Source: Porphyromonadaceae bacterium (GTDB lineage: Bacteria; Bacteroidota; Bacteroidia; Bacteroidales; Paludibacteraceae). Taken from it: 17,092 nt of DNA. Below the pieces are notes generated by a model. It was given only the letters and a program-made list of their open reading frames with translations, did no database searches and was not told the DNA's origin. The translations under genes and the position numbers were made by a program. Location: positions 1 through 17,092 of the forward strand of contig CAJPNS010000033.1 in NCBI GenBank assembly GCA_905372135.1, read 5' to 3'. Below are positions 14,244-17,092 of the stretch, piece after piece; the first letter of the stretch is position 1; each line of letters begins with the position of its first letter.

Positions 14244-17092
14244 CTATTTTTGTTCGATTATCAACTTCTCTATTCTGACAATATCACCCGAAACGATGCG
14301 CACTAAGTAGTTGCCCGCAGCAAACGAAGAGACATCGAGAGTGATACCGCTTTCGCCCGCAGCGATTCGATAGCGACCAACTACCCTACCGAGCATATCG
14401 GCTATCTGTACGTCGGCACCGTCGGTGCGACCATCGATGGCAATAGTCACGAAATCGTCGGCAGGATTTGGGTAAACAATTACTTTATAATCGACGCTCT
14501 CCACATCGACTGCGGCAAGCGTGGTGAATCGCAACGTATCGCCTTTGGTAGTCGGGAATGTACTTGTAACGGCATAGGCATAGAACTCATATTCGGTATT
14601 CTGACCGAGACCGTTCAGATTGCCGTCGGTAGTCTTGGTCCATACTACCTCGCCCACCTTCTTGTAATACCAGCCCTGCTCTACTATAGGCTCCGTACCT
14701 GCGACAACAGTCTTACGCAGCGTGGCAGCATACATACCTATAGCCGTAGCGTCCAATGTAGTCACCTTCGGCGGCGTGTGAGCAAGAGTAGTGAAGGTCA
14801 GTATATCGCCTTTGTAGCCTGCGGCGTTAAGACCGGTGGTAGCGTATGCGTAGAACTCATACTTGGTATTCGGCTCCAACGATGTAAGCCTACCGGTCGG
14901 CGATACCAACCAAGTAGCGTCGGTGGCTTTACGCCACTTCCAGCCTTCGGACAATACGGGTTCCGACTGGTCGGCGGTTATCGTCTTGTGTAGAGTAGCT
15001 CCCGTCAGAGTAATATCGGTAGCAGCCTCGGTAGTAACCGTCGGGTGTACTACAGGCGCACCTGTGGTAGTGAAAGTCAAGGTAGCTCCATTGTAGACAG
15101 TGCCGTTTGCTTCGGCATAAGCGTAAAACAGATAGGTAGTGCGTGGCGACAGCCCCGTAACGACACTATCGAGTGTACGTTTCCAAGTTGCACTTGCGGT
15201 ATCGGCTTTGTAGAAGAAGCCTTGTGCGTCGATAATATGGCTACCCTCTTTTGCCGTCATATGTAGCGTAGCGGTATTGTCGCCGATATTGTCGGCAGGC
15301 AATGTTACTACAGTCGGCGGGTCGTATACTATCTTCTTCAATACTATATTATCGAGATACAAATCATTATCGGCGTTAGATACCGTCGATTCGGCATAGA
15401 AAGCTATCTTTACCACTCCCGAATATTGCGATAGGTCTATCGAGAACGGAGTAGGTATATTGTTAACTACATTCAGAGAATAGGTATCGGTACTATCGCT
15501 ACCCCATACTACAGAGTTGGCTTTAGTCCACGTAGCACCGTCGTCGGTAGAGACTATCACCATAAACTTATCGTCGGCTCTGGTGCCGGTTGCCTTATCG
15601 GAGCTATTATGTTTGGTAAACGACAAATCGAATTCGAGAACACTATTTACCTCCAATTGTATCGATGGTGTTACCAACCATCCATAGGTGCTGCTACCGA
15701 ATATGTTTATCTTGGCTTTGCCGCCTGTGTTCATTCCGTATGTACTATTGTCGTATTGCCATATTCCTGAAAGGAAAGATGACGTTGTTACATTTTTCAA
15801 TTCGGCACCACCGAATACGTCGGAAGCTTTCTGGTCGTACCGTGCCCAGCATCTCGGCGGGAACATCGTGGCGGTAGCCTGTGAGAAGTCTTCCATCCAA
15901 GGCAATGCGGTAGCACCACACAGGGTATAGAAAATCGACTCGCTTGTAAAGGCACTCTCCGACGATATTGCCGTACAGAGCGACTTCACTCGTACCAGAT
16001 ACTGAGTAGATGCTTTCAAATGCTTCAACGTATAACGTGTGGTCGATATACTGTCGATTGTTGTCCACTCGCCGGCAGCTCTTGTTTTGTATTCCAATGT
16101 CCAGCGTGTCTCGGTGCCGCCCGCATTCCACGATACTACTGCCGAATCGGTCGAAATAGTAGCTTCCTCTACGGAGAGCCTTATCGGTCTGCGGCAGGCA
16201 GGCAAGCGGTGGATGTCCAAGTCGTCCATCTCGTAACCCGAAGAGCCTGTCGTGCTGGGTATCAGACGGAATGCTATATACCTATGAGTAGACGGAGCAG
16301 CCGCAAGCGATACGTCGTACGTATGCGGTAGGTTGTCTGTGGAAGCAATATTATCCATAGCGACGAAAGTAGCGGAATCCGATGGGTCGGACATCACTCC
16401 GACGATAAAGGGAGCACTCTTTTTATCTGTACGAGTCAGAGTAAACGATACTTCGAGAGTATCGAGAGCCACTTCGAACTTAGGCATAACGACGAGGTTT
16501 TGTTTTTTATCGAAGTACGAATTATTGGCTTTGAATGCCAACTTACCGTTTACTACTTCGGGGTATAGTTTTTGAGGAAATCCTCCTTTGAATGATAGTA
16601 CTTTCGTCCAGCAACTCGGCAGATTGCCGTTGTGTGCATAGGACGAAGAGAAATCTTCCTGCAAAGGAATAGTCGTTATATGTCGGCAATCGGTACGGAA
16701 CGTTACAGGCTCCAGACTCCAATCGCTCAACTCGGTCGGACTACACTTAGTCCTCACCCAGAAGCGATATTCGGTGTCTGGAGTCAGTCCCGATACAGTA
16801 ATGCTATCGGAAGTAATGGTAGTAGGTGTAAGTGAATCGGGACTTACCGACGGGTCGTCCGTATAGACATACTGCCAAGTATTAGCCGAAGCCTCGTGTT
16901 TGAACGATATATCGGCAGCATCGTGTTTGATATTCGACACTTTGAGATTGGTCGTCGGCAGACAAGCAGGAGCAGGCGATACCTCTACATCGTCGACCCA
17001 ATAGTAGTAGTCGTAACCACCTATCTCAGGGCTATTGCCACAACGGAAAGCAATATAACGGTTTGCTCCGCTATTGTCGGCAACGCCGACAA
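14244..17092 (-). CDS. Second giant T9SS-secreted surface protein, 5' part beyond window
   Basis: The C-terminal ~949 residues of a protein homologous to the one at 4836-13253. The frame stays open to the window edge. An apparent start at 16940 is only an internal GTG inside LKVSNIKHD, and upstream codons still read a domain (NRYIAFRCGN, YYYWVDDVEVSPAPACLP). Visible order: end of an anchor-J module; Fn3 (CLPTTNLKV...FRTDC); jelly-roll with LPSCWTKV; Fn3 (CRRPIRLSV...FYTLC); anchor J (LPWMEDFSQA, GWLVTPSIQLEVNSVLEFD, FMVIVSTDDGATW, FSIDLSQYSGVVKIAFYAES); three Fn3-like repeats ending YxFYAYA...FTT; T9SS sorting domain (VYPNPADDFVTI, GNYLVRIVSG). The last ~560 residues match the first giant protein from end to end. 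Surface display by Sec then T9SS is well supported; an adhesive role is inference. It ends in its own terminator. Confidence 0.9.
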   Translation of the reverse strand, partial: VGVADNSGANRYIAFRCGNSPEIGGYDYYYWVDDVEVSPAPACLPTTNLKVSNIKHDAADISFKHEASANTWQYVYTDDPSVSPDSLTPTTITSDSITVSGLTPDTEYRFWVRTKCSPTELSDWSLEPVTFRTDCRHITTIPLQEDFSSSYAHNGNLPSCWTKVLSFKGGFPQKLYPEVVNGKLAFKANNSYFDKKQNLVVMPKFEVALDTLEVSFTLTRTDKKSAPFIVGVMSDPSDSATFVAMDNIASTDNLPHTYDVSLAAAPSTHRYIAFRLIPSTTGSSGYEMDDLDIHRLPACRRPIRLSVEEATISTDSAVVSWNAGGTETRWTLEYKTRAAGEWTTIDSISTTRYTLKHLKASTQYLVRVKSLCTAISSESAFTSESIFYTLCGATALPWMEDFSQATATMFPPRCWARYDQKASDVFGGAELKNVTTSSFLSGIWQYDNSTYGMNTGGKAKINIFGSSTYGWLVTPSIQLEVNSVLEFDLSFTKHNSSDKATGTRADDKFMVIVSTDDGATWTKANSVVWGSDSTDTYSLNVVNNIPTPFSIDLSQYSGVVKIAFYAESTVSNADNDLYLDNIVLKKIVYDPPTVVTLPADNIGDNTATLHMTAKEGSHIIDAQGFFYKADTASATWKRTLDSVVTGLSPRTTYLFYAYAEANGTVYNGATLTFTTTGAPVVHPTVTTEAATDITLTGATLHKTITADQSEPVLSEGWKWRKATDATWLVSPTGRLTSLEPNTKYEFYAYATTGLNAAGYKGDILTFTTLAHTPPKVTTLDATAIGMYAATLRKTVVAGTEPIVEQGWYYKKVGEVVWTKTTDGNLNGLGQNTEYEFYAYAVTSTFPTTKGDTLRFTTLAAVDVESVDYKVIVYPNPADDFVTIAIDGRTDGADVQIADMLGRVVGRYRIAAGESGITLDVSSFAAGNYLVRIVSGDIVRIEKLIIEQK

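Noticed and set aside
16938..16940. Start codon of the second giant gene at 16940
   Set aside because: It is an internal GTG within a continuing domain; the frame is open to the window edge and the upstream codons read NRYIAFRCG, a motif of the repeated module.

Overview
The window looks like chromosomal DNA of a member of the Bacteroidales with a type IX secretion system (T9SS), perhaps Porphyromonadaceae-like; I cannot name the species. The evidence is a DUF4293-type membrane protein, a Bacteroidetes-type HU-related protein, promoter -7 boxes of the TAnnTTTG class, little use of Shine-Dalgarno sites, and two huge secreted proteins that end in a T9SS sorting domain with the YPNPA motif.

Layout. 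(1) 7-1546, minus strand: two adjacent paralogous Wza-like polysaccharide-export lipoproteins. (2) 1739-2428, minus: a small outer-membrane beta-barrel protein with its own promoter-like box and a hairpin after it. (3) 2633-4657, minus: a tight gene run, recR, then a four-helix membrane protein, a small HAD phosphatase and a DUF4293 membrane protein, with gaps of 0, 15 and 15 bases, probably transcribed from a box at 4716-4723. (4) 4836-13253, minus: one gene of about 2805 codons for a modular surface protein made of jelly-roll (cleaved-adhesin / choice-of-anchor J type) domains alternating with fibronectin type III domains, one GEVED domain, three terminal Fn3-like repeats and a T9SS sorting domain. 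(5) 13254-13659: a divergent intergenic region with six exact-period 22-bp tandem repeats and a clear Bacteroidetes-type promoter. (6) 13660-14076, plus: an HU-like DNA-binding protein, the only plus-strand gene. (7) 14244-17092, minus: the 3' part of a second giant surface protein, cut by the window edge and homologous to the first; the last ~560 residues of the two proteins align from end to end.

How they fit: the two giant proteins are probably exported by Sec and then T9SS and fixed at the cell surface as adhesin-like proteins. The Wza-like pair serves export of a surface polysaccharide. The recR group is housekeeping. The points most worth following are the 22-bp repeat array with two alternating subtypes in front of the giant gene and the HU-like gene, the co-varying cysteine pairs that suggest a disulfide scheme along the giant proteins, and the duplication of the giant genes, which seems to include the transcription terminator. 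I saw no defence system, CRISPR array, insertion sequence, integrase, tRNA or rRNA.
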